A stretch of 64,000 nt of DNA from Vibrio sp. Of7-15. GTDB taxonomy: Bacteria; Pseudomonadota; Gammaproteobacteria; Enterobacterales; Vibrionaceae. This document shows, piece by piece, positions 34,982 through 42,994 of the stretch (position 1 is the stretch's first letter; the number at the start of each line of letters is the position of its first letter). Below the pieces are notes generated by a model that was given only the letters and a program-made list of their open reading frames with translations, did not search any database and was not told the DNA's origin. Made by a program: the position numbers and the translations under genes. Where the stretch lies: contig NZ_JAKRGH010000012.1 in NCBI RefSeq assembly GCF_022347565.1, positions 62,001-126,000 on the forward strand. The letters are read 5' to 3'.

Positions 34982-35601
34982 TGGGGCGAGTCATACTAGC
35001 TATTCCATTGGCTGCTGCCATTGCGTTAAGTTTGTTTAGCTTTATGGCTTGGATGGTGGATAAAGGCCACCATCGTTCCTCCGAAGCCAGTGAGGCATTG
35101 AGCTTTAATATGGTGATGGTGGAAAATGAACAAGAAGTTCGCCGTCGACAGCGCAGTGTGCCTGAGCAACCTAAAGCGCCAGAGCCACCGCCGGAAGCCA
35201 AAATGTCCCGCGCTCAAACACAAATGACAGCGCTTACCCCAATGACCTCTTTACCATCATTAGGGTTAGATACGGCCATTGAAGGGCTCGCCATCAGTGC
35301 CCCAACCTTTGCTGATTTTACTTCTAACCAAGAGGTAATGCCTTTATATCGTGTTGAGCCTCGCTACCCTTCTAAAGCTAAGAAACGTGGCTTAGAAGGG
35401 GAAGTGGTCTTGTCATTTACGATTGATCCTACGGGGCGTCCTGTTGATATTTCGATTGTGAGTGCAACACCGAAAAGGGTGTTCGAACGTGAAGCAATCA
35501 GAGCTCTGAAGAAATGGAAATACCAGCCGAAAGTAGTGAATGGCAAAGCCATCGCACAAGTCGGTCAAACCGTGAAAGTGGAGTTTGAGTTAGCAAAATG
35601 A
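34981..35601 (+). CDS. tonB2: TonB2 energy transducer
   Basis: A 206-residue protein that spans the periplasm and contacts outer-membrane receptors. It has an N-terminal membrane helix (ILAIPLAAAIALSLFSFMAW), a short proline-rich linker (PEQPKAPEPPPEA) and the C-terminal TonB domain (RVEPRYPSKAKKRGLEGEVV; AIRALKKWKYQPKVVNG). The linker is much shorter than in E. coli TonB, typical of TonB2. The receptor IutA encoded 13 kb downstream is a likely client. The first codon overlaps the exbD stop, and the stop overlaps the next start. Confidence 0.93.
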   Translation: MGRVILAIPLAAAIALSLFSFMAWMVDKGHHRSSEASEALSFNMVMVENEQEVRRRQRSVPEQPKAPEPPPEAKMSRAQTQMTALTPMTSLPSLGLDTAIEGLAISAPTFADFTSNQEVMPLYRVEPRYPSKAKKRGLEGEVVLSFTIDPTGRPVDISIVSATPKRVFEREAIRALKKWKYQPKVVNGKAIAQVGQTVKVEFELAK

Positions 35602-36779
35602 TGAAACCAGTGTTAATTGCGTTATCAATGTTATGTTTTGCTCTTTCTGTTCAAGCCGCTGAATTGAGTAAATACACCGCAAATAAAGTACAAAAGGCGC
35701 AGCAGCTAGCCCAAGAGGAAAAAGTTGCTGAAGCCATTGCTGTGCTGAAAGACTTAGACAGCTCTCGTGCTTATGACAAGGCTTTTGTAGCGCGTATGTT
35801 GGGGGTGTTTTATTGGCAAGCGGATAAAATTCAGTCTGCCATCCAGCAACTAGACTACGCAGTCGATAGTGGTCTATTACAAGATGAGCAAGCGTGGGTA
35901 ACAAGGCGTATGCTGGCTGATTTATTACTGAATGATCAGCAGTTTTCGAAAGCGCTGCCTCATTACTATCAGCTTGTAAAGTCACTGCCTAAAGAGAAAA
36001 AAGAAGATGAGCTTTGGCTGCGTATCGCACAAAGCCACTATCAAATTGCGGAGTGGGAGAAAGTATTAAGTGCTTTACAGCAATACGACCGTTTCCATCA
36101 GGTTGATACGGTGCCGCCATTGTCTTTAAAACTTGGGGCTCAGATGCAGCTTAAACGTTGGAAGAGTGCCGTTCCGACATTAGAAAGGCTGATTGTATTA
36201 CAACCGAATAAAGTCAATTGGTGGCGACAACTAGTAGGTCTTCAGATTCGATTAAATCGCAATAAAGCGGCGTTAAGTTCTTTAGCGTTGGCTAAATTGC
36301 AAGGTGTGGAGCTAAGTCAGCAAGATTTACGTTTATTGGCTCAGCTTTATGCGCAGCGTGGAATTCCAGAGCGTGCAGCCTTACAAATTAGTGAATTGGA
36401 AAAGTCGCAATCGGATGTGAAGTTACTGGTAGAGCAGGCCACTTATTGGCAAATGGCAAAGGAATGGGATAAAGCGATTGAAGTATGGCGTTTAGCGACC
36501 AGTTTTAAAGAAAAGTACCATTGGAACCTTGCTCAGCTTTTAGTTCAGGAAGGGCATTATAAACAAGCTCTTATTTCTCTTGATAAAGTGAAAGCTAAAG
36601 ATAAAAAATCAGCAGTCTCGTTAGTAAAAACGAGGGTGTTTTATAAGCTTAATAACCTAGAAAGTGCGCTGATTCAGGCAAAGCGAGCAGAAGACCTTAA
36701 GCCGTCTCAAGAGGCTAAGGGGTGGATTAAATACTTAACTCAACTGCGAAAAATGGAATCAGAGGAAGTGGTTCTATAG
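35598..36779 (+). CDS. Exported TPR protein of the TonB2 operon
   Basis: A 393-residue protein with a signal peptide ending at SVQA (about residue 20) and a series of tetratricopeptide-like helical repeats through the rest of the chain (e.g. KVAEAIAVLKDLDSSRAYDK; QFSKALPHYYQLVKSLP; EWDKAIEVWRLATSF; HYKQALISLDKVKAK). TPR proteins occupy this last place in TonB2 operons (VC1543 in V. cholerae) and probably scaffold a periplasmic complex; the exact partner is not known. Two adjacent ATG codons (35598 and 35601) are possible starts, the first overlapping the tonB2 stop. The operon ends at a strong terminator. Confidence 0.88.
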   Translation: MMKPVLIALSMLCFALSVQAAELSKYTANKVQKAQQLAQEEKVAEAIAVLKDLDSSRAYDKAFVARMLGVFYWQADKIQSAIQQLDYAVDSGLLQDEQAWVTRRMLADLLLNDQQFSKALPHYYQLVKSLPKEKKEDELWLRIAQSHYQIAEWEKVLSALQQYDRFHQVDTVPPLSLKLGAQMQLKRWKSAVPTLERLIVLQPNKVNWWRQLVGLQIRLNRNKAALSSLALAKLQGVELSQQDLRLLAQLYAQRGIPERAALQISELEKSQSDVKLLVEQATYWQMAKEWDKAIEVWRLATSFKEKYHWNLAQLLVQEGHYKQALISLDKVKAKDKKSAVSLVKTRVFYKLNNLESALIQAKRAEDLKPSQEAKGWIKYLTQLRKMESEEVVL

Positions 36780-36798
36780 CTAGAAAGCAAAATTAAAG

Positions 36799-36827
36799 AA
36801 GCTGATCCAACATGGATCAGCTTTTTT
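36799..36827 (+). terminator. Terminator of the TonB2 operon
   Basis: AAGCTGATCC (36799-36808) pairs perfectly with GGATCAGCTT (36814-36823), loop of five, followed by a run of six T. It separates the TonB2 operon from the reductase gene. Confidence 0.92.
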
Positions 36828-36835
36828 ATTATTCA

Positions 36836-36854
36836 AATGATAATTAATTGCATT
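36836..36854. promoter_or_regulatory. Fur box before the siderophore reductase gene
   Basis: AATGATAATTAATTGCATT matches 15 of 18 scored positions of the palindromic Fur consensus AATGATAATNATTATCATT. It lies 61 bases before the reductase start codon, where it would block a promoter when iron is abundant. Confidence 0.65.
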
Positions 36855-36914
36855 TATTTTGTATTAATCTTATTCTGACAGTCATCTTACGTTGTTGATT
36901 TTTCTACTTCATTC

Positions 36915-37646
36915 ATGATGCACGATCCTTTCATTGAGCAATTATTTGATTATTCTAAGCAAGTTACTCCTTATCTTGATGGTCGCGTAGGAAGCATTCC
37001 CGATGATGCTACCGAGCAGGGGGTAATTCATATCGATCACAAATGTTCTTCGCATATTCAGAAGCTGTACGATCAGTTGGCGCAAAATACTCCAGAATCG
37101 GGCTCTGCGTATTGGTTAACTCGTACATGGGATTTACTTTGTTGGCAGCCAGTTTATGTGTCGTTTGTGTCCATTTATGCCTGTAAAGGGTTGCCCGATA
37201 TCAAAAGGATGGGGCAATACACTCACCCAGATTTTATTTCTGGTTTTCAGTTTGAGAGCGCTCAACATCATCGTGGTTCGGCCGCTGAGTTAATTCAACT
37301 AGCAGGCTTGCAGTTACAAGAGCTGTTTGAGTTTTATCGTGCTGAGATGAATGATTGGACCCGTATTCGCCCGGGGTTTACTAAGCATTTATTGGCTGAC
37401 AGTATTTTAGGTTGTATTGTTAAACTACAGACTTTTATGCCGAAGCTGTCGAATGAATACCTTCAGGATCAAGCGAAGCAATGGTTTGATGCATGCAATT
37501 TGCCTGTGAAGCTGCTTTCAAGTCTTCAGGTTGATATTGAAACCGATAAACTGAGATTGATACGTACAAGTTGTTGCTTAGTGTATAAGTGTGAGGGTAG
37601 GAAGTGGTGTACAACGTGCCCACGTAACCCAGAGAATAAACGTTAG
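36915..37646 (+). CDS. FhuF-like ferric-siderophore reductase
   Basis: A 243-residue protein that would release iron from imported ferric siderophore by reduction. The C-terminal cysteine set has the FhuF spacing CC-x10-C-x2-C: Cys220, Cys221, Cys232 and Cys235 (TSCCLVYKCEGRKWCTTCP), which ligate a [2Fe-2S] cluster in E. coli FhuF. A further Cys226 lies within the loop. The remainder is weakly conserved, as in the family. There are two adjacent possible starts (36915, 36918). Its Fur box and position between the TonB2 operon and the importer genes fit the role. Convergent with the MFS gene. Confidence 0.85.
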   Translation: MMHDPFIEQLFDYSKQVTPYLDGRVGSIPDDATEQGVIHIDHKCSSHIQKLYDQLAQNTPESGSAYWLTRTWDLLCWQPVYVSFVSIYACKGLPDIKRMGQYTHPDFISGFQFESAQHHRGSAAELIQLAGLQLQELFEFYRAEMNDWTRIRPGFTKHLLADSILGCIVKLQTFMPKLSNEYLQDQAKQWFDACNLPVKLLSSLQVDIETDKLRLIRTSCCLVYKCEGRKWCTTCPRNPENKR

Positions 37647-37709
37647 ACTGTGCCCACCATTATTTTTTGCATCATCGTAATGGTTGATTGTTAAGTAAGA
37701 GATGAAAGC

Positions 37710-37744
37710 ACTATGGCCACCATATCGATTATGGTGGCCATAGT
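37710..37744. terminator. Long perfect hairpin between convergent genes
   Basis: ACTATGGCCACCATA (37710-37724) pairs with TATGGTGGCCATAGT (37730-37744), a perfect 15-base stem with a five-base loop. It lies between the reductase gene and the converging MFS gene and probably acts on both transcripts, although neither side has a good T run. Confidence 0.55.
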
Positions 37745-37750
37745 ATGTGT

Positions 37751-38965
37751 TTAGTTTTGGGGAGCTTCTTTTGGTGTGGTGCTTTTTAGTTTAAGTAGAG
37801 CAACACCCACCACGCATGCAGATAATCCAATACAGATCCAGACCGGATAAATTGCTGAGAGCGTGGCTGTTGAGGCTAGGAGTGACGCTAAGCCATAGCC
37901 TAGAGTATGAGACATCGAAATATAGCCAGCTACTGCACCAGGGTTGTCAGAATCGGTTTGTGTGGCTTTAGATGTGTAAGCTGGAACCAAAAGTGCTGCG
38001 CCACTCGCACTGATTGCCATGGCAATTGCAAATACCCATATTTCGGTACTTAAGAACAAAACAAAGCCTGTAAGTAAACAAAATGCACCTAAGCGGTACA
38101 TCGAGCTAATATCCAACTTTTTCTTTTTAATGACCATTATTTGAGTAATGAGTGTCATGGCTGCGCTGATGGTCAGTAAAATACCAATGGCGTCACTGAT
38201 TTTATCTGTAGGCCATTCAGTGATACTGCCGATTAATGGTGAAAAGCTGTATTGAAGTAAAGCAATAACCGTACATAACATTAAGCCTGTCATTAAATAA
38301 GGTAATAATGCCGTGTGTGGGAGCCACGGTGCAGGCTGCTTAATATTTTTTTCTGGCTTAGGCTCACTCTGTGGGTTGGGTAGCCAGATAGCCGCAAATA
38401 AAGCGATGGCTGGAAATAAAACCATGATGGTGAGTGGGGCAAAAGGATCGAGTTTTAGTAATACAATGGATAATATCGGTCCAACAAGGCGTCCAGTACT
38501 TAGCCCTAAGCTTACCGAAGTAATGGCTTTGAGGCGATTTTCTTCCCCACAGAGCAGAATTGCCCAGTGTTGGCTAGCTGGCACCATGCCTGCTACGGTG
38601 CAGCCGTAAATGATTCGCGCGATAACTAAACCAATGAGCCAGTATAGTGCAGAGTCTGAGTAAGTGCCGCTGAGTGAAGTGAAGAGAAAGAGAAGTAAAA
38701 AGCTGATGCTCATGCCACTCAGTGCTTGTATTACCACACTCTTAGGGCCATTTTTGTCACTGTATCTGCCCCAAAATGGTGCCGCGGGTAAGAAGAGGAA
38801 GCTGCCAATAGCGATGACGATGGACCAAGTGGGAAGTGAAAATGCAGAGTGTTCGACGAGAAAAGGGAGTGAAACGAGTAAACCATTTTGTCCTATTCCC
38901 ATGAGGGCGGCGATCAAACCAATAACGATTAATTGTATTTGTTTTCGCTCAGATTTCCTTGGCAT
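37751..38965 (-). CDS. MFS transporter, probable siderophore exporter
   Basis: A 404-residue inner-membrane protein with about 12 helices. The MFS loop motif reads GRYSDKNGPKSVV between helices 2 and 3; the rest follows the MFS_1 plan. It is the only exporter in the aerobactin island and is divergent from the importer operon across a shared Fur box, so it is the best candidate for aerobactin release; this is inference from position. The start at ATG 38965 (MPRKSERKQ) is preferred because AGGATAA lies upstream; the open frame extends 18 codons further without a ribosome-binding site. Confidence 0.87.
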   Translation of the reverse strand: MPRKSERKQIQLIVIGLIAALMGIGQNGLLVSLPFLVEHSAFSLPTWSIVIAIGSFLFLPAAPFWGRYSDKNGPKSVVIQALSGMSISFLLLFLFTSLSGTYSDSALYWLIGLVIARIIYGCTVAGMVPASQHWAILLCGEENRLKAITSVSLGLSTGRLVGPILSIVLLKLDPFAPLTIMVLFPAIALFAAIWLPNPQSEPKPEKNIKQPAPWLPHTALLPYLMTGLMLCTVIALLQYSFSPLIGSITEWPTDKISDAIGILLTISAAMTLITQIMVIKKKKLDISSMYRLGAFCLLTGFVLFLSTEIWVFAIAMAISASGAALLVPAYTSKATQTDSDNPGAVAGYISMSHTLGYGLASLLASTATLSAIYPVWICIGLSACVVGVALLKLKSTTPKEAPQN

Positions 38966-39033
38966 GGTGGTTCTTTTATCCTGTGTAAGAGCGTTTAGGT
39001 GCGGGCATTCTACTAACAAACACTGAGTGTGAA

Positions 39034-39052
39034 AACCATTATCATTAACATT
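39034..39052. promoter_or_regulatory. Shared Fur box between MFS exporter and ABC importer
   Basis: AACCATTATCATTAACATT matches 14 of 18 scored positions of the Fur consensus. It lies in the divergent interval, about 70 bases before the MFS start and 55 before the ATPase start, so one site could repress both directions. Confidence 0.6.
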
Positions 39053-39106
39053 CTAATATGGTAAGGTTCTGTGCATTATTTCAGCTGAAAAAATAGATGT
39101 AACCCT

Positions 39107-39874
39107 ATGTATCAATTGGTCGATGCATCGTTTGAAATCGATGGAAAACCTATCCTTCATAATACGAATTTATCGTTTGAAAGTGGGAAGGTGACGACTT
39201 TGCTGGGCCACAATGGTTGCGGTAAATCAACACTGATTAAATTGTTAAGTCGTCAAAATAACCCTGCGAATGGACAAGTACTTTTTGATGGAAAAGCCAT
39301 TCATCAATTTTCTAGTCAAGACTTTGCGTTGAATGTTGCGTATTTGCCACAGCACCCACCAATCACCGATGGTGTGACTGTGCGCGAACTTGTGTGTTTT
39401 GGTCGTTACCCATGGAAAGGGGCATTTGGGCGTTATAGTCATGAAGATTACCAACTCGTGGATGATGCGATTGAAAAAGTCGGTTTGACGCCATTTGCAG
39501 AGCGTTTTGTCGCAACGTTATCCGGCGGTGAGCGCCAAAGAGCTTGGGTTGCCATGTTATTGGCGCAGCAGAGTAAGTGTATTTTACTGGATGAGCCTAC
39601 GTCGGCACTGGATGTTGCTCATCAATATGAATTACTGGCGTTGATCCGTGAGCTGAACCAAACCTTGGGTTTAACGGTGATCATGGTGCTGCATGATATT
39701 AATATGGCTGCTAAATTTAGCGATCAGCTCATTGCATTGCATTCAGGTAAGGTGATTGCTCAGGGCACACCACAAGAGTTAATGACACCTGATGTCTTAC
39801 AACAAATTTATGGTATGGAGTTAGCCTTATTTACTCACCCTCAGACTGGCCAGTCGATCAGTTATATCCCTTAA
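39107..39874 (+). CDS. fhuC: ABC transporter ATPase for ferric hydroxamate siderophore (FhuC-like)
   Basis: A 255-residue cytosolic ATPase. All motifs are present: Walker A GHNGCGKST (34-42), signature LSGGERQRA (138-146), Walker B CILLDEPTSALD with Asp162/Glu163, and the switch histidine in VLHDINMAA. The FRAYPW-like segment CFGRYPWKGAFGRY is typical of the iron-chelate subfamily (FhuC/FecE). It powers the FhuB-like permease encoded two genes downstream. First gene of the operon, which starts at a Fur-controlled interval; no strong ribosome-binding site is seen. Confidence 0.92.
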   Translation: MYQLVDASFEIDGKPILHNTNLSFESGKVTTLLGHNGCGKSTLIKLLSRQNNPANGQVLFDGKAIHQFSSQDFALNVAYLPQHPPITDGVTVRELVCFGRYPWKGAFGRYSHEDYQLVDDAIEKVGLTPFAERFVATLSGGERQRAWVAMLLAQQSKCILLDEPTSALDVAHQYELLALIRELNQTLGLTVIMVLHDINMAAKFSDQLIALHSGKVIAQGTPQELMTPDVLQQIYGMELALFTHPQTGQSISYIP

Positions 39875-39920
39875 CTCATTATTCCCTCAAGTTTATTATT
39901 GAATCGAAAGGATAAAATTC

Positions 39921-40814
39921 ATGGATAAGATATTTGCCTTACTTATCGCATTATGTGCATTTTCCACGCAAGCCTTAGAGCTGAAACACGAGCTTGGAAA
40001 GGCTAATTTTGAACAGACACCTAAAAACGTGGTGGCATTAGATTGGGTCTTAACGGAAACCGTACTGAGTTTAGGCGTTAGCCCTCAAGGGGTCGCTGAT
40101 GTTGAAGGGTATAAAGCTTGGGTGAGTGAACCTGCGTTAAAAGATTCGGTAGCCAATGTTGGTTCACGTCGAGAGCCGAATTTAGAATTGTTAACAGAAT
40201 TAAAGCCGGATGTGATTTTAATCAGTAAACACATGGCCCCAGCGTATCAGCAGTTGAGTGCGATTGCTCCAACGCTGGTGTTTACTGTTTATAGTGAAGA
40301 CAAAGCGCCATTAGCTTCGGCAAAACACATTACGTTGGAATTGGGCAAGTTATTTGGGAAAGAAGCGGAAGCAAAACAGGTTATAGAGCAGACAGAGCAG
40401 CGTTTGGCCGCTAATGGCGATAAAATTCGCACGGTGAAACCAGACACCAAACCTTTGCTATTTATTCGGTTTATTAATGACAAGACATTAAGGATCCATA
40501 GTGAGGGATCTTTAGCTCAAGCCACAATTAAAGGAATGGGGCTGTCAAACTCGTGGCATGAGAAAACCAATTTATGGGGCTTTACAACAGCAGGAATCGA
40601 AAAGCTCGCAGAGCACCAAAAAACAAACCTCATGGTGTTCGGGCCTTTAAAAGAGAATGAAAGAAAACAATTAACAGAGTCACCATTGTGGCAGGCAATG
40701 GCGTTTTCGCGTACAGAATCGGTGTACGAGTTGCCAGCCATCTGGACATTTGGTGGGTTAGTGGCGGCGCAGCGTTTTAGTGATCATATAACAGAGCAAT
40801 TAATTAATAACTAA
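39921..40814 (+). CDS. fhuD: Periplasmic ferric-siderophore-binding protein (FhuD-like)
   Basis: A 297-residue protein with a signal peptide ending at STQA (residue 18). It belongs to the helical-backbone binding proteins of iron chelates: NVVALDWVLTETVLSLGV near the N-terminus, GSRREPNLELLTELKPDVIL in the middle and the long connecting helix ASAKHITLELGKLFGKEAEA. It would deliver ferric aerobactin (a hydroxamate-citrate chelate) to the permease. AAAGGA lies before the start. The stop overlaps the permease start by one base (TAATG). Confidence 0.9.
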   Translation: MDKIFALLIALCAFSTQALELKHELGKANFEQTPKNVVALDWVLTETVLSLGVSPQGVADVEGYKAWVSEPALKDSVANVGSRREPNLELLTELKPDVILISKHMAPAYQQLSAIAPTLVFTVYSEDKAPLASAKHITLELGKLFGKEAEAKQVIEQTEQRLAANGDKIRTVKPDTKPLLFIRFINDKTLRIHSEGSLAQATIKGMGLSNSWHEKTNLWGFTTAGIEKLAEHQKTNLMVFGPLKENERKQLTESPLWQAMAFSRTESVYELPAIWTFGGLVAAQRFSDHITEQLINN

Positions 40815-42811
40815 TGAGCACACTTCATCTATTAAAAACTGAGCCGAATAAAGCAATGCCGATCCGTGTGATCGGCGTGTTTCTTTTAGTGGGAGCGGTA
40901 TTCAGTTTAATCCATTACACCGTTCCATACTCACAAGGGTTGAGCTTACTGTGGAATACGCTATTTCACTATGATGCCAGTAACTACCAGCACTTGATTG
41001 TTAACCTCACTTATTTGCCTCGATTAACGGTGGCGTTATTGTGTGGTTTTGCACTTGCCGTTTCAGGTTGTGTCATGCAGTTTGTATTACGCAACCCGAT
41101 AGCCTCACCAACCACATTAGGGGTGGCAGCTGGTGCAGAGCTTGGCATGGTGTTAGGCATTCTTTTATTGCCAGCAGGTCTTGCTGTGGGTGGTTTTATT
41201 CCTGCTTTTCTAGGCGGTTGTCTTGCCACTGCCCTTGTTTTTGTATTGTCGGCAAAGCGAGGGTTTTCTCCGGTTCACATGGTACTGGCAGGTATGGTGA
41301 TCAGCCTTTTCTTTGGGTCGCTAAACACCATGTTGTTGTTGCTGCATGAGCAGAAGCTCACCAGCGTGTTTGTGTGGGGGGCTGGTACACTAAACCAGAA
41401 CGATTGGTCGAGTGTAACGACATTGCTCCCCTTGATTATTGTGCCAGTTATTTTGTTACTGTTATTAGAACGGCCTTTATCAGCATTACAGCTGGGGGAT
41501 GGGGTCGCGTCATCTGTTGGTGTTAATGTAAAGCAGATCAAAATACTGTGCTTAGTCTTAGCTATTTCGATTACAGCGGCAGTGGTCAGTGAAGTGGGCT
41601 TAATCGGATTTGTTGGTATTGTGGCGCCTGCTATTGCCCGTATGATGGGGGCAAGAAAGCTGAAGCAGCAAATCATTGTCAGCGGAGTCGTGGGATCGTC
41701 AATGTTGTTGCTGGCCGATTTAGTGATTCAACCATTCTCTGGCGTTGGTGGGGAGTTATTACCGACGGGAGCCATGACCGCGCTACTTGGTGCTCCTTTC
41801 TTATTGTGGTTACTCAACCGTAAAGTGTTGCAGTCAGATCTGAAAGCCAGAGATGAAGTGCGAGCTCATTATCGTTCAAGAAGTTTAACAATGGTATTGA
41901 GCTTGTTAATCAGCCTAATGGTGGTGTCATTGATTACCGCGTTGGTGATTGGCAAAGGGCAAGCGGGTTGGGCTGTTTCTTTATCCCCATCGATTTTAGA
42001 ACTTCGTTTCCCAAGAGTTTTAGTCTCCTTACTTGCCGGAATCGGTTTGGCGATTGCAGGTACCATGATCCAGCGAGTGTCTACCAACCCAATGGCCAGC
42101 CCAGAGATTTTAGGGATCAGTTCAGGGGCGGCATTGGCTTTGGTTACTGGGGCCATGTTTGGCTTTGCTGTAGAAAGGCATGAGCAAATGTTACTCGGCA
42201 CTTTAGGTGCTCTTGGCGTGACGGCCATTATTTGGTTGATGGGAAGAAAGCAAAACTTTGCACCGACTCAGATGCTGCTAACAGGTATTGCGCTGAGCGC
42301 AGGGCTAGATGCACTGCTTCGTATTGCCATGTCGTCGGGGCAAGATAACGTCAGAGCTTTGCTGACTTGGCTATCTGGTTCGACTTACTTAGTTGCAATC
42401 CATGATGTGTATTTACTGATCGTAGGCGTGGCTGTCTTAGGTGGCATCGCGCTAGCTGGACATCGTTGGTTGGATTTGATTGGGCTAGGTGAAACATCGG
42501 CAAGCAGTGTCGGAGTAGATTGCCGTCAGACACGCTTGCTTTTGTTAGTACTAGTGGCTGCACTCACTACGTTGTGTACCATTGTTATTGGGCCATTGAG
42601 CTTTATTGGTTTATTGGCTCCGCATATGGCTCGCTCATTGAATCAGTACCGAGCTTCGCATCAGCTGCTTACTGCAAGTTTATTAGGTGGTGTACTAATG
42701 GTATTAGCAGACTGGATTGGTCGTACATTTTGGTATCCTTGGCAATTTCCAGCCGGGTTGCTAGCCTCACTCATCGGAGGAGCTTACTTTTTATACTTAA
42801 TGAGAAAGTAA
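40814..42811 (+). CDS. fhuB: Ferric-siderophore ABC permease, fused double unit (FhuB-like)
   Basis: A 665-residue inner-membrane protein made of two FecCD-type permease halves (about 1-330 and 350-665), each with about ten helices. The halves repeat the same motifs: NPIASPTTLGVAAGAELGMV with NPMASPEILGISSGAALALV, and GFVGIVAPAIARMMG with SFIGLLAPHMARSL (the loop that contacts the ATPase). This fusion is characteristic of FhuB, against separate subunits in most other systems. Last gene of the operon and closed by a terminator. Confidence 0.93.
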   Translation: MSTLHLLKTEPNKAMPIRVIGVFLLVGAVFSLIHYTVPYSQGLSLLWNTLFHYDASNYQHLIVNLTYLPRLTVALLCGFALAVSGCVMQFVLRNPIASPTTLGVAAGAELGMVLGILLLPAGLAVGGFIPAFLGGCLATALVFVLSAKRGFSPVHMVLAGMVISLFFGSLNTMLLLLHEQKLTSVFVWGAGTLNQNDWSSVTTLLPLIIVPVILLLLLERPLSALQLGDGVASSVGVNVKQIKILCLVLAISITAAVVSEVGLIGFVGIVAPAIARMMGARKLKQQIIVSGVVGSSMLLLADLVIQPFSGVGGELLPTGAMTALLGAPFLLWLLNRKVLQSDLKARDEVRAHYRSRSLTMVLSLLISLMVVSLITALVIGKGQAGWAVSLSPSILELRFPRVLVSLLAGIGLAIAGTMIQRVSTNPMASPEILGISSGAALALVTGAMFGFAVERHEQMLLGTLGALGVTAIIWLMGRKQNFAPTQMLLTGIALSAGLDALLRIAMSSGQDNVRALLTWLSGSTYLVAIHDVYLLIVGVAVLGGIALAGHRWLDLIGLGETSASSVGVDCRQTRLLLLVLVAALTTLCTIVIGPLSFIGLLAPHMARSLNQYRASHQLLTASLLGGVLMVLADWIGRTFWYPWQFPAGLLASLIGGAYFLYLMRK

Positions 42812-42843
42812 ATAACTGTTATTTAAAATGTAGTTAAATTGTT

Positions 42844-42871
42844 AAGGCTGGTTGATTAATCAGCTTTTTTT
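42844..42871 (+). terminator. Terminator of the importer operon
   Basis: GCTGGTT (42847-42853) pairs with AATCAGC (42858-42864), one G-U pair, followed by seven T. It ends the ABC operon before the Fur-controlled iuc promoter. Confidence 0.78.
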
Positions 42872-42943
42872 ATGCCTATTTGATATATGAAATAAATTTT
42901 GTAGATACTTGTAAATTTTTGTTAGAAATTGGTTGAACATACA

Positions 42944-42962
42944 AATGATAGTTATTAGCATT
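42944..42962. promoter_or_regulatory. Fur box before iucA
   Basis: AATGATAGTTATTAGCATT matches 16 of 18 scored positions of the consensus AATGATAATNATTATCATT, the best site in the window. It lies 33 bases before the iucA start and should make aerobactin synthesis iron-repressed. Confidence 0.8.
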
Positions 42963-42994
42963 CGCGCTCCTTTGTTGCAAACAATGAGAATGTT